A DNA stretch of 64,000 nucleotides, taken from positions 1,550,001 through 1,614,000 of the forward strand of contig JAHDVF020000883.1 of NCBI GenBank assembly GCA_022606425.2, read 5' to 3'. Origin of the DNA: Lepidostoma basale (Eukaryota > Arthropoda > Insecta > Trichoptera > Lepidostomatidae). The notes below the pieces were generated by a model. That model was not told where the DNA came from. It saw only the letters and a list, made by a program, of their open reading frames with translations, and ran no database searches. Positions 10,701 to 25,700 of this stretch are shown here, piece by piece (position 1 is the stretch's first letter; each line of letters starts with the position of its first letter). The position numbers and the translations under genes are program-made.

Positions 10701-13700
10701 AAAAGAAAACCTCCGGTCGTCCCTAGGAAGATGTTTAGAGAATTCGATCAGATTTCGAACTCGAGCAATTCCGATCAAGAGACCGTGACGCATGCGACGA
10801 GCACGCCTTCAAAACCCGGTGGCATCATGTCTAAAGTATCGAAATTTGAATATTATGTGAGAAACTCGCAAAAGAACGGCAAACAAATTACCACAGCTCA
10901 ACAGAACGCTGAAAACTGGTGTCCGAAGGTGTTTTCGTCAAACTCGTTGACAGTTAATACCCCGGCAAAAGACGTCTTGGTCAATAGGGACACTCCGACG
11001 AACTACGCTGTCAATAAGAACCAGGTGAGGATCGAAGGGAACAACTCGATTGGTGATGGAAAGGTGCCTAAAAGAATAGTACTCAATGAGAACAACGCAG
11101 TCGAAGCGAGGAATTGTTCCTATACCAATGTCGTCGTTAAAAATCAGGTCATCAAGATTGACCAAATGGCCAAGAGCTACCAGGGGGTGTTGAGCAAAAC
11201 CCAGAATGTCGAGCGCAGTAGGAGTCGGAGTCCTGAAGACGATAGACGAGACGTGGGGGGAAGGCCGTTCCTCAAGCTTCAGACGCCTTCGGCCAGCTTC
11301 AACCGGAATCCAGTCTTCAGCAGTTCGCCGAAGCAGAGCGAGCACGCGTTTCATACAAACGCAGCGGAGATCCAAAGACATCAGGTATGCTAGTTTTTTT
11401 TTATGGGATACATTGTCAGATCGGAGTAAGACCTCTAGGAAGCCACACCAAAGTGTTTTAGTTTGTGACTCGCTTGCTGTCTGTCCAACCGGGTGGTGGT
11501 CTAGGGGATAGAACGCTTGGCTCCTGATCCAGAGGACATGGGTTCAAGCCTGGTCACGACCAGATTCCTTCTTCATAATAATGAGCTATTTTCTGATCAC
11601 ATTGAAGATTGTAAAATAAATTCTAATATCATTGATGTAGACAGACTGTTTTATATCATAAGACAGACTGTTTTATCAGGGTTTTCAAATGACTTTGTTT
11701 GTAAATGTCACGCTATTGATTAAGCTTTTATATTTACTTTAATTTAATAATATTAATGCATGTTTGGGATGTGCAAGGTGCCTTTATGAATGGCAGAGGA
11801 TGTATGGATAAAATTTTTGGACTTCGTGCATTGACATTCTGGCCAAAAACCGCAAACTTTTCGGTGCGTTTGTCGACTTGCAAAAAGCATATGATTACGT
11901 TAATATAGTAAAGTTGTGGAAAATACTGTCTGAATATGGAATAAGTACAAAACTGATCACGGCAATTAAGTCGCTATACACGGAAAGCACTGCTAGTGTC
12001 AGAGTAAATGGAGATCTTACAGCCTGGTTTGATATCAATAAAGGTGTCAAACAGGGTTGCGTAATGTCCCCGTGGTTATTTAATCTATATATGGACAATC
12101 ATTTTAGGAAAGCAGGGGTCCTACACAAAATAGAAGAAATCAGCAAGGGGTCTACGGGACAAAAAAGTTTGGGAACCTCCGGTCTAAAGGATTTCATTTG
12201 TGCTGCATTAATTTCATCCTTTATTTGTCAGTTCCATGCTTCTCTCCCATTCCTAAACAGGGTCCCTATAAGAACAAGTAGTTAGTTATGAATTGCATAA
12301 TATATACAATAATATAATGCTGTTTGAAAAGCATTCCTTTGAAATTCTAAACGGGAACATTCCAAGAATATAGAGGCAGAATGACTCACCATGTATAAGG
12401 CAAAGCACTAAAGATAAAACACTCTGTATAAACATCTTACAGGCCTTATCTGGCTCCTTGTTATCTCGCAGATAAGCATGTTTGAGCAAACCGCCCCGGC
12501 AGCTCTTACTAAACACTGTTTTTGACACATTTTTTAAGATTTATATTTTTATTTATTTATGTAGAACGATATACGACAGAATCTCAAATGCTGATATAAG
12601 AAAGGAATGTAGAGCGGAAGAAGGTATTATGAACAAAATTATGAAAGGATCGCTGCATTGATTCGGACATATGGAACGCATGGATGGAGAAAGAATGGTT
12701 AAGAAAGTATACGTTAATGATGTAAATGGGGTACGAAGTCGAGGCAGACCGAGGAAAACATGGCATGACCAAATTCATCAAATTTTAAAGGTTGGTCATG
12801 TTAGAAGTCAGAGGAATTGACGTGCGTGTATGACTCGCATGAATGTGGAGGAAGCTAGAGAGGTTTGCCAGGATAGAGTAGTGTGGCGGTCCATTCTCTC
12901 TGCCTACACCTGTGGCGAAACGGCGTGATGGTTTGTTTTTGTTTGTTTGTTTTTATTTATAACTCTTGGTCCACAGCAAGCCAAATAAATTTTAAACCTG
13001 TTTGTTCATTATTAGCATTTATTAAACAAACTAACCATCAACCCGTCCATTCATATGTCCAAACCATCTAAATGAGCCCCTCTTAATTTTATTTTGGCAT
13101 TTATCCATTCATTCGTCTATTTTACATTGCTTTCTTACTTTTTCGCTTGATATTCTATCATACATTGTTTTTCCACACATTCTTATTATTATTATTATTA
13201 TTTTGTTGTGTTAAAATTATGAAAGGATCGCGGCGTTGGTTCGGATATATGGAGCGCTTGGATGGAGAAAGAATGGTTAAGAAAGTATATGTTAAGCATG
13301 GATGTAGAAAGAAGTAACGTTAAATTTAACAAACTTCTGAAGACTGCACTGTTCGGTCAGTCATTTCATAGTGCACCCTTGGAGTAATTGATTTAACAAA
13401 ACGGCGCACTTAAAATACAAATCATCATAATAATTATAATAATATAATAATAATTAACGATGTAAATGGAGTACGGAGTCGAGGTAACAGTGTGGCGATC
13501 CATCCTCTCTGCCTACCCCTCTGGAGAAACGGCCTGATGGTTAGTTAGTTAGTTATCTTGTATATATTAAAATTATTTTAATTCTGATATGTTAGTTTGC
13601 TTGTCTATCCTCTTTGCCAACCTTGAATTCAAAACAAAATTATCAAAGGATTATATACCTGACTCATTACCCGACAATTCTCTTACCATATCGTATGTCT

Positions 13701-16700
13701 AGTTGTAAACAAAACACCGCCTAGCTAGACGTGTTTATGTGTATCAAAATTGTGTGAGAAATGTGACTATGTTTCTGCAAGAAAAAAATTTAAATAACCA
13801 TAGATACTCGTAAACCTAAATAAATGGCGCACTCAAAGTCATTACTGCAAATAGAAATATATCCACAGAAGCAAAGATGGCAGTACACAATGGAGTTCTA
13901 GTGCCAACTCTCATGTATGGAAGTGAAGCTTGGAGCTGGCAAAAGAAGGATGAAAGCAGGATAAACGCCGTAGAAATGAGATCACTAAGAAGAATGTGCG
14001 GGAAAACGTTGTATGATAGAATACCGAACGATGAAATAAGAAAGAAATGTAAGACAGATGACTGCATCATGAATAAAATTAAGAAAGGATCCCTGAGATG
14101 GTTCGGACATATGGAACGAATGGATGAGAGTAGAATGGTTAAAAAGTTGTACACAAGCAGTGTGAGTGGGAAAAGAAGCCGAGGACGACCGAGGAAAACA
14201 TGGCATGACCAAATTAACCAATTACTAAAAGGCGGCCAAATTCGAAGTCGGAATAATCGACGTGCGTGCATGGTGCGATGTATGAATGTGGAGGAAGCCC
14301 GAGAGGTGTGCCAGGACAGGCCAGTGTAGCGATCCATCCTCTCTGCCTACCCCTCCGGGGAAATGGCGTGATGGTTATTTAGTTAGTTAGTTAGATAAAC
14401 CTTTTATAAAGTTTTGTTTTATAATAATGCTTTTATCTTTACAAGTCTTGGTGTCTAGAATGTATGAGGTATGCAAGTCAAATGATTTAATGATGAATGT
14501 CGGAAAGTCAAAGGTGTTAGTTTTTGAAAGGGAAGAGCAAATGACAGTTTGTAATATAAGTGTGAACGAAGAGAACTTGGAACAGGTGAGGGAATTTGTG
14601 TATTTAGGTAGCATGTTAAAAAAAAAACATGAAGAAAGAATGGTAAAAAAATTATATGTTAATGATGTAAATGGAACCAGAAATAGAGGAAGACCGAGGA
14701 AAACGTGGCACGTGAGGAGTCGGAGAAGTCGACGCGCGTGCATGACATGATGTATGAATGTTGAGGAAGCGAGAGAAATATGTCAGGAAAGAAAAGTGTG
14801 GCAGTCCATTCTTTCTGCCTACCCCTTCGGGGAGACGGCGATCTCATTTCTACTGCATTTATTCTACTTTCATCCTTCTTTTGCCAGTTCCATGCTTCGC
14901 TTCCATACATAAGCGGGTCGGTAGAAGAACACTATTGTGCATTGCCATTCTAGCTTTTTTGGATAGGTTTTTGTTTGCGATGACAACTTTAAGTGCACCA
15001 TTCACTTTGTTGCCTGCCCCAACCCTTCTTTCAATATCCCTCTCCACTGTAAACATACTACCTAAATACACGAACTCAACTACTTGCTCCAAATTTTAAA
15101 TACAAAGTATAATTATATTTATTCAAATATGAATCCACAACACAAAGTGAAGGCGAATATAGAAGAAATTAGATCTCTTTTTCTATAAAATGAACTGTAC
15201 AACTTGTCCGGTGTGTCTATTGGCTCAAGACAGTAAAGAAAGGGTTAGTAATTGTGTTGATAATTTTATATTTAGATTAAGAATTACAGGGCATTGCGTT
15301 TTCTTACTGTGAACTGAGGGTTGATGTTGGTTTTGCTTTGTTTCCAGGCGCAGCTGGGCAGGATTGAAGACGAGAGCCAGAAGTTCCTGGAGCACGCGAG
15401 GCTGGAGGAGATCCTCAACATGTGTGCTGAATACGAGAAGCAGATCTCGCTAGGTAACTTGCAAATAATCATTATATACTTTAACTTTATTATGGAACGC
15501 ACGGAGGAAGGAGGAATGGTTCAAAAAGTGTACATTAACCCTTCCTTCCCTATAATAATAATAAATTGGATAATTTATAGAGCGCCATTTTTATGAATTA
15601 CTCATCTCAAGGGTTTCTTCTTCTTCTGTAGAAGATGCTCCATTTTATCAACTAGATAATAATAATAATAATAATAATAAACATATTTAGTATGAGAGCT
15701 GCACTTGACGAAGTCGATCAGCCCCTATGATGGGTATCTTCTACAAGTTGCTTCTAATAACCATCAATATCTCTAGTTAGTTAGAAAATTTCAATCCTGG
15801 GATTGGTTTGCAGCAATTTCTTCTATTCTTCTCTTCCATTCTTCCCTGTCTTGTGCGGCTCTTTTGAAATCTGCATATGATGAGCAGCGCACGTCCACCA
15901 ACAGGTCCTCCAGGTACTCTCGGCGTGGGCGTCCCCTAGAGTTTGTCCCCTCGGTCATACCCTCCATTATGGCATGCAAGAGGTCTTCTTGTCGTATTAC
16001 ATGGCCGATCCATCTTGCACATCTTTCAGACAAGGTCCTGAGCAGGTGCCTTCTTCCTTTGATTCCTTGAAGAACCTCCTCATTCGTGATTGGTCTCTCC
16101 AGGAAATTTCTAATAGTCTTCTATAGGACCACATCTCAAAAGCCTCCAGTCTCCGCTTATCTCTTTCGGATAGGCATCATGTCTCGCAGCCGTACATCAA
16201 GATACTCCATACATAGGTCTTGATGAGGAGTATTCTCAGTTTTAGGTCTATATTATTTGATTATATTATTTTTGACCTTTTATTAAATGCAAGCAAAAAT
16301 AATAATCAGAATTTATCGGATACATCGGAGGTATTTTGTGAACATCGGAAACAAATTCGCGTATAATGGTTTTATAAGGTTTTCAGCAAATAAATCTCAA
16401 TTATTATAATTTTTGACTTCAATTATAATTAATTAAGGGGATTACCTATGAATGTTCTTATTTTTCCGATTTAATATCGCTAATTTTTGATTGGGTACTG
16501 ACTACCCATCACAGGAACGCGCATTTTTATTTTAGTACCGTAAGGAAAGGTTAAGGTGAATGGATTGTTGATCAACGAAGACCGAGGAAAACATGGCATG
16601 ACCAAATTAATGTTTAAGGTCAGCTATGTTAGAAGTTATGTATGGAAGCAAAGCATGAAACTGGCAAAAGGAGGATGAAAGTAGAATAAATGCAGTAGAA

Positions 16701-19700
16701 ATGAGATCTCTTAGACTAATGTGTGGATACTCTGTGTATGATAGTGTCGAATGAAAATATAAGAAGTAAATTCGGTGCGAATAATGGTGTTGTGAACAAA
16801 ATAATGAAAGGATCATTAAGATGGTTTGGACACATGGAAAGAATGGTAAAAAAAGTATATGTTAACAATGTAAATGGAACTAGAGGAATACTGAGGAAAA
16901 CGTGGCACGATCAAATAAATCAAATAATGAATGTCGGCCACGTGAGGAGTGTGTGACACGATGTATGAATGTTGAGGAAGCGAGAGAAATATGTCTGGAA
17001 AGACAAGTGTGGCAGTCCATTCTTTCTGCCTACCCCTTCGGAAGACGGCATGATGGTTGGTTAGTTAGTTAGTTAGTTATGTTAGAAAACATACTTCTCT
17101 CACAAAACATACAGGAAAACAAAAATAACCATATACAAAACTATAATTAGAATGAACGAAGAAAGAATGGTAAAAAAAGTATATGTTAACAATGTGAATG
17201 GAACTAGAAATAGAGGAAGACCGAGGAAAACATGGCTAACTAACTAACTAACTAACCATCACAAGGTCTCTCCGGAGGGTTAGGCAGAAAGAATGGACCG
17301 CCACACTGTTCTGTCCTGACATCAGTGGCGTGCCTAGGGTCAACCAGTAAGGCAAGCCCGTCCGACTATTTTGTGTTATAGTATTAGTAGAGAGTTACGA
17401 TAATGTATTTCCTCGATTAAAAGAGTTATATTTCTCTAAATAAATTTTGTGAATTTATTGATTTTAAATCCCATTTTAGGCGAATTTGAAATCTATACAA
17501 TTTTTTTTTTTGCGTCACCAAACTCATGTTCTTGTATAATATAATAACGTTTTTACAAATACAAGAAAAATTATAAGAAATAAGCTGTAAATAGACAATA
17601 TTAATAAATTTGTTAACACCGAAACACAAATTATAAATAAATGTTCGGAAAGAAATTACATAATCTTTCTTTTCATAACATTTCTGCACATAACGTAAAT
17701 ATCAGAAAACATTATAACAATAGAAATGAAGTTCGTGACACTTCGAATAGTAACATACTTCAGAGTGATAAAGCCCGGCTTCAAATCCATAGAAAAAGTT
17801 GTAGATATCTTCTGGTATATATGCACCTAGCTATATGATTACAAGCCAAAAATACATAAGTGCGACAAAGACCCTTTTAAATTTTGCAAGCCCAATATGA
17901 AGCCTATCGAAAACATGAAACAAAACATGTGGACGTAGGCGATTTCGCGGGCATCTCACCTACGGTACGTATGAGTGAAATAAAATACGGCGCGTATGAG
18001 TGGAACAAAACATACACTTAGGTCATTTCTGCACGCATGACAGCGGAGTCATTTGCAACGCAACGAATTAAATCACTTTAACTCGTGCGAAAATTCAAAA
18101 TATTATTTTGTTTGTAGACGGCTCAAACGCCCAAAAAACATTGTTTTATTATAGATTTTTTTAAAGCAAGCCCGGCTTTTCGGCTTGTATGAAAGTACCG
18201 CCACTGCCTGACATACTTCTCTCCCTTTCTTTACATTGATACGACTTGTCATGCATGCACATCGATTTCTCCGACTCCTCACACGACCGACGTGTAATAT
18301 TTGATTGATTTGATCGTGCCACGTTTTCCTCAGCCTTTCTCTATTTCTTGTTCTGTATACATCTTACTAACTATCTTAATGGCCCTAACATTTTTTAATT
18401 CAAATCTTTCTTTTATTTCCATCAAGACATCACTATCCCAGTTTGACACCTTAAACGAGGGATAGTTTATGAATTTTTGGTTAACACTTAATTAATAATA
18501 TTTAAACCTTTTTGTACTTGGTATACGACCACTTTATTTGTAAGGATGAGGGCCTACCGGTTTCTCTCTATGCGAGCTTCTTCAGGGGTTGTATACCAAG
18601 TACGAAAACATTTAATTAAGTGTTAAATATGTCCAACCATAAATACAAGTAATGGCTTCTTATCAAAGTTTTTGTTTTTAATTACAGGAGTACCAACAAC
18701 GCCGACAGAGAAGAAACCCCACAACAAGATCATTACGAACGGCTCCCTTCCGAGGACCAATAGTCCTAACATTGTTCAAACTAGCGATGGATTCTTCAGG
18801 TAATTCTTTCATCTTTATTAGCCATTTCTTCATGTTTAAATTACATGTATCTAATGTTATCCACGCGAGCCAATAGAATGCTTGATTTTGTTTTATGAAA
18901 TGCAAGGTCAAAATGACTTGCAAAGAATATTGTACAAATTCCACAAGGCTAAAAATGGCTATCTTCATCAGCTTGTCTCCATCCACTGCTGGACGTAAGC
19001 CTCTCTACCCCCACGCCATCTCTCTTGGTCTCCCGCCAGTGTTTTCCAGGCCCTTCGGCACAATATCATCACCTGGTTGGCTGTCTCCCGACACTTCTCC
19101 GGCCTGACCTAGGCCTCCATTCAGTAACTCCTCCTCCCTGGGAACAGAATATGGTGGCCGAGGCGCTTACTGGACTGATGACCTGTCATTGTAGATGACG
19201 CTAGTGTAGAGTGAACTAAAAAATGTAAAGATAAGTGCAGCATTCTAGCATATATACATCTTTCAAAAATTTGTCAGACGTGGTGGTCGTAAGAAGTGCG
19301 GAATGGGGAATGTTGTTAAACATAAAGCGATCACTCAACCCAACCAATGGCAGGTCATAAGTCCTGTAAGCGCCACGGCCACCATATTCTGTTCCCAAAA
19401 AACAATTTACATCTTCGTCTCTATTGAGATTCAATTAATCCTTATAAAAAAATAATTTATCTGCAATGGGTAAAATCCAGTATTTGTCTACAAGAATTTG
19501 TATACGTTCAAAATGTTTCATATATTTTGTTTTTGAGGCATTTATTTGAAGGCCAAATTTCTTCGCTTCTCTTTTTAGAACTGTACCTTTATCTATCATC
19601 ATTTGTTTGTCTCTGCTTGTGATGACCCTAACCTTATTATAATAATTGTTGTTTAATGTGTGATAATGATTTTCTAGATTCGACACCGGCCACTGCAGAC

Positions 19701-22700
19701 CAGATTATTCTCCGCAGCGTGCGCAACCACCGTCGCCCAAATCTCCCCTCCCTCACGTACCTCGGTCCCACTCCAACCACAGCACCCACAAGCTGTCCAA
19801 CTATGAAAACGTGCAAGTCTACACCCCGAACGGGACCCCATTACAAAACGGACAAAATCCAAATCAAATAAACATTAATTCGGAAGTAAAACATCCGACG
19901 TTTTCGTCCCAGCATTCCAGCTATGAAAATTTCAACGTGGATCACTTTGCCGTGCAAAGACAGGAGCATACGCGCCAGTTCCCGATCACGGAGTTATCTA
20001 GTCCTATTATGATCCGTAAGATAGCGAGAAACGCTCAAAATCTCGCAAACGAGAGTCGCAATCACGAGAAAACGTTCATGATACAATCCGATTCTCTGTC
20101 TCCGATAAACGACTATTTTAACCAGTACAAACAAATGGAAAACGTCTTGCATAAGAACGCTTCGAATCCGTACGAAAACGTAGTTTTGAAAAACAACGTT
20201 TCGTCGTTTAACTCTATTCCTAAATCTCCGAGCTCTCACAGTCCTCGGACACGGATTAAAACGACGTTTGCACATAAAAACGTGACTTCTCCGCAGCATT
20301 TTGTATTCCCGAACGTGCAGGAAACCGAATCTCATAACGTAAACACGAATCAAAATAGGGAACGTTGCCACGGTATAGAAAAACAGCTGAGTTTAATCGA
20401 TGATATCCCGATGATCGATGATACTAACTTTGCAAACGAGCTAGAGATGCGCATTGCAAAGCTTAAGCCGGAAAATAGAAAAGCCGACGAGGATATAGAC
20501 GACCGTTACAACTTGATCGATCCCGATAACGTGTTTAAAAATCGCCGTAATTTCGAAGAGATACGCAGGGATCTGATTGCGGATATTCCGGAATTAGACG
20601 CGATTCACCGTGACATCAACCGCGTTTTATCCGAGTCTCATTCTAAAAGCGACGAGGTAATCAAGGATAGTCTTAGCGAGGCTTTGAAGAATATTTCCGA
20701 AGAGATGAGCGGGGTGAAACTGGAAGACGACGTCTTCGAAGAGAATAGGTTTTCTACTGTCTTGGAGTCACCGAGTTGCGAGGGAAACGTGATTCGGCAA
20801 GTCGGTAAGAAAGATCTTGACGAGGATATACCTAAAGAAGGGTTTAATGATGTATCGGCGAAGCTGGAGGAATTGAGATGCAGGAGGAAGAAGGTGCTGT
20901 CTGAAATCCACAAAGTCAAGTGTATGATGGCCGATATACGATCGCAGGAGGATGACATCTTGGGAGAGGTGAGACGATATATTTATTTATTTGAATACAC
21001 AGAAAACCCGCACTTTACTTATTTAACTAACTAACCATCACCCCTTTTCACTGAAGGGGTAGGCAGAATGAATTGACTGACGTACTGTTCTTTCTTGATA
21101 TTCTCGATTTCTCAACATTCTGGATTTCTCAACATTCTGGTTTTCTCAACATTCTCCACTTCTCAATATTCTCCATATTCTCAATTTCTCAACATTCTCC
21201 AATTCTCAACATTCTCCATTTCTCAACATTCTCCATTTATCAACATTCTCGATGTCTCAACTTTCTCCATTTCTCAACATTCTCCATTTCTCAACATTCT
21301 CCATTTCTCAACATTCTCCATTTCTCAACATTCTCCATTTATCAACATTCTCCATTTCTCAACATTCTCCATTTATCAACATTCTCGATTTCTCAACATT
21401 CTCCATTTCTCAACATTCTATATTCCTCAACATTCTACATTTCTCAACATTCTCCATTTCTCAACATTCTCGATTTTCAGTACTCTGTTAATTTGGTCAT
21501 GCTTTGTTTTCCTTGGCCTTCCTCGACTTCTGTTTTCATTCACACTACTTTTATATATCTTCTTAACCATTCTCGCGCATCTTCTACATTCACACTCTGT
21601 GACATGCACGCAAATCGATATTTCCTACTTCGAAGATGGCCACCTTTCCTTGTACTTGGTTAATTTGGTCACGCCATGTTTTCATTGCTATTCACACTAC
21701 TTGTATATATCTTGACGACCTTCGTGGCAGAGTGGTAAAAGCTCTGACTTCCATTCCGAAGGTCCCGGGTTCGATTACCGGCGATGGCAGTGTGATTGTC
21801 ACACTGTCTTTGGTCTGGTGTAGAATTCATGTACCAATAAAATGGCGATAGATTGGCTACCTATCACATGTCACGAGAATCAATATAATAGCTAAAAATA
21901 AATTGTATACAGTAATAGGGTTCAAACGACCTGTTGTATACATAAAAAAAATCTTTTTAACCGTTCTTCTCTTTTTTCTCTCAGTTGGAAATGGAGAAGG
22001 CCTTGATCCAGGGGGAATACGATTCCGAAATGGCCATCCTGAACCTGGAGCAGCGCAGGCTGGTGGATCTGCAGAAGAGGGTGGGCATGTCCGAAGGGGA
22101 GGCCCAGGCCAGGCGGGGCCAGCAGGAAGCCCGTCAGGGCGCACAGAGGAGCAAGGTGCAGGCGGCGACGGGAAACGTAGAAAGGTCATTATGCACATAT
22201 AATATTATATATATTTTTAACCTTTTGAAAGCCGGGAGGTAGCCGGGAGGCGTCCATTTGGAGACTGATCTTTCATTGAAATCCCAAATCAATAAAACAG
22301 TCAGCAACAGCTTTTTTCATCTGAGGCAATTAAGATCTGTAAAAAGAAATATTCCCGTTGACAGTTTTAAAACGCTGATCAACTCCTTCGTCGTGTCACG
22401 ACTAGATTACTGCAATGGAATCTACGCCAACATTCCAAAACAGCAAATCAATAAACTCCAGTCTGCATTTAACGTGGCAGCCAGATTGATTAAGGGTGTT
22501 CCGAAGTATTGTCACATAACGAAACACCTTAAGGAGCTCCATTGGCTGAAATGTCCGGAAAGAATACAATATAAGCTCTGCTGGACTGTATTTAAGGCGC
22601 TGCATGGAATGGCACCCGCCTACATATCTGAACTCTGCATCACCAAGAAACCGAATGCGAGGCAGTCTACATTGCGATCAGCAAGGTCTTCTGCGATGGG

Positions 22701-25700
22701 TAAATTGTACGTACCGAAGCGTTATCCTCGCACAAATTTCGGCGACCGGGCCTTTGCTGTAGCTGGCCCATCGGCCTGGAACGCTCTCCCTGCAGACTTA
22801 AAGTGCATTGATAACCCGTCAGAGTTTAGATCGAGGCTCAAAACGCACCTGTTCAAACTATCCTATCCTGATGCAAATGGTGATCGACTGCGTCAGGTGC
22901 ATCCCCCATACTAAAATGTTTTATTTTTAGCAAAAATGTTTATTTTCAACTGTATGTTTATTTTTTACAAAAATGTTTATTCTTAACAAAACGTTCATTT
23001 AATTTAAAAAAAAAATATTTTTAACAAAATGTTTATTCTTAACTAAATGTTTATTTTGAACAAAATGTTTATTTTTAACAACATGTTTATTTTTAAGAAA
23101 ATCTTTATTTTTAACAAAATGTTTATTTTTAACAAAATCTATATTCTGAACCAAAATTTTTCACACTAACTAAAATATGTATCTTCAACTAGTTCACAAA
23201 ATGGAGCTACAGCGCCCTTGAGATGATTAATTCATAAAAATGGCGCTCTATAAATCATCCAATTTATTATTATATTATATTCATTTGGAGCTATTTTGTC
23301 TGGTCCTGATTCATCTCGGCGAAGTAATAGAGAAATAAAATTGTAGTTTAAATAATGCAGATGACACGGGTGCTTGTAGTGATTCGGCGAAACTAATATA
23401 CGCACCGAAGGAAAATCACAATTTGACAAAATTGCTTTGACGGATTTTTATAAATTATATTTGGTGGAAGAAAAATATACAAATTTACATACATTTGCAA
23501 GAAAAATCATTTGTCTTTTTGGCAGCAAATAAACATGTGAACAGTTTTTTTCTAGGATGAAAACACACTAAATCAAAAATTTGAACGAGAATAACACATG
23601 AAAATCTCGAAAATTCTATGCGATTATCATGAAGCAATACCAACGCCAATATTGATAGTCTCGTAATTCAAGTACAAGGCCAATCTTCACACTAAATGTT
23701 GTAATCAGTATATAATATTATGTCGTTCAGAAGTAGCAACGTGTTTCATTTAATTTAATATTACCTTATTATGATTAATAATTTGGTCCGGCCCTTGACA
23801 GGGAGACAGAATGATAATTTGGCCCCAGACCTAGGAAAGGTTGCCCACGCCTGATATAAATGATTGATTAACCCTCCCTTCCCTATGATGGGTATCTTCT
23901 ACACGTTGCTTATAATAACCATCAATATCTCTATACATATAATTAATACAAGGTTAAGATTTTAAGTATTCCTCCATAATATATTTATGCATTGATTAAA
24001 AAAATAATATTAATAATAATCAAAATTTATCGGGTACATCGCAGGTATTTTGTGAACATCGGAAACATATTCCTGTATAAACTGTGTGCACGAGTGCGCG
24101 ACGCTATATTCGCATCTCATTCTTGCATACTTCACTGTGGAAGCTCAATGTTCTCACTGCCGCCGGCAGTAGCTCTCGGGCTTGCAACCAGAGTGGACCT
24201 ATGCCCGTTCCGTGAGCGTTGCCAGATGGTTTTTTTAATGTTTTCAGCAAATAAATCTCAATTATTATAATTTTTGACTTCAATTATAATTAATTAAGGG
24301 GGATTAGCTATGAATGTTCTTATTTTTCCGATTTAAAATTGCTATTTTTTTATTGGGTACTGACTACCCAACACAGGAACGCGCGCTTTTATTTTAGCAC
24401 CGTAAGGGAAAGGTTAACACAGTTTGCTGATGATTGACTATCTTTCCAGGATTGAAAAGGACTTTGCCAAGCACGAAGCCACCCTGGAAGAGCTGAGGAA
24501 CGCACAGGAGGTTCTGGAAACCGAGAACAAGGCATTTGAGGACATGGAGTTCCAGGATCTGGAGGAAGAAGCCGATTGGTTGGTTATTATTCATTACTTG
24601 GATCAAAGATTGACATAGACTTATTAAGATGCTTTTTTCTTTTTGTCCTGTCACACCTCTGTGGTGCATAGATGCATGCCTGATGCCTAACATCATCCCA
24701 AATGAGACCCACTGCTTTGACCTCGTCCTGCAGGGCTCTTCTCCAGGTGGCTCTAGGTCTGCCTCACTTCCTCTTTCACCCCATAGGGGACCAGTCTAGT
24801 GCGCCCTGAGCGATGCAGGCTGGGTTCCGTTTCAGAGTGTGACCGATGCCATTTGCGTCTAGCGACTTGTTCTCTGATTGGCTTTTCGCCCGCCATGGTC
24901 CAGAGAACGGCATTTGACACTGTTTGGGGCCAATAGATCTTGAATATTGAGCGAAGGCATCTTTTTATAAACACCTGGAGTATTCCAATAACGTCCGCGG
25001 TAGATTTCCAAGTCTCACATCCGTACAGCAGTACGCTTTTAACGCTACTGCTGAATATTTGGAACTTGAGCTTTCTCGAAATGATACTGGAAAGCCATAC
25101 AGGGCGAAGCATACCGAAAGCTCCCCATGCCTTGTTGAGTCTGCTGGCTACATCTTCCTCCGTACCTCCCGAGCCTGCTATCATACTACCGAGGTAGCAA
25201 AAGCTGGTCGTGGTCACAAGGAGGACACCGTGAAATAAGAGCAGTTATAGCAAATTAGTGAATTCCCTCATGATAAGAGCTACAAAGAGATAACTGTCAT
25301 ATTTCTACTCACATGTTTCTTTGTATATTACCCCACACGTTCCCTGTATCTATAGCAGAGCAAGGGGGTATAACTTATTTTATGCCCCAAATTGCCGCAC
25401 AGAGGCTGTATCGAACGTATGCGAGTAGTTTATAATTTTATTAATTTTTTATTATATTATTAATTTATTATTATTTTTAACTATGCTAATTTTATTATTT
25501 AATTAATGTTTGTTATTTTATATTAATTTAAGTTTAATTTGTTTCTGTTTTGTTAAAATAAATAAGGCGATCGGTAGTCGGCGTGAAAGCACGTAGCAAC
25601 GAGATTTTGCAGTAGCTCAATCGAGATTATTCTCGGAATTCATATGCTGTTCATCGCGCGATTTTAACAGCTAATCATAAACGCCGTAGTAACACAGCAG

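Noticed and set aside
10938..11381. 147-codon minus-strand ORF
   Set aside because: It is antisense to PHLDB exon 4 and has no family resemblance.
21073..21715. Two long overlapping plus-strand ORFs (196 and 206 codons)
   Set aside because: They are produced by a 17-bp tandem repeat read in different frames, not by a gene.
21720..21790. A functional tRNA gene
   Set aside because: The A and B boxes are present, but no cloverleaf with a paired acceptor stem forms, and the unit is repeated with a SINE body.
21857..22202. Plus and minus ORFs of about 100 codons
   Set aside because: They are shadows of exon 8 in other frames.
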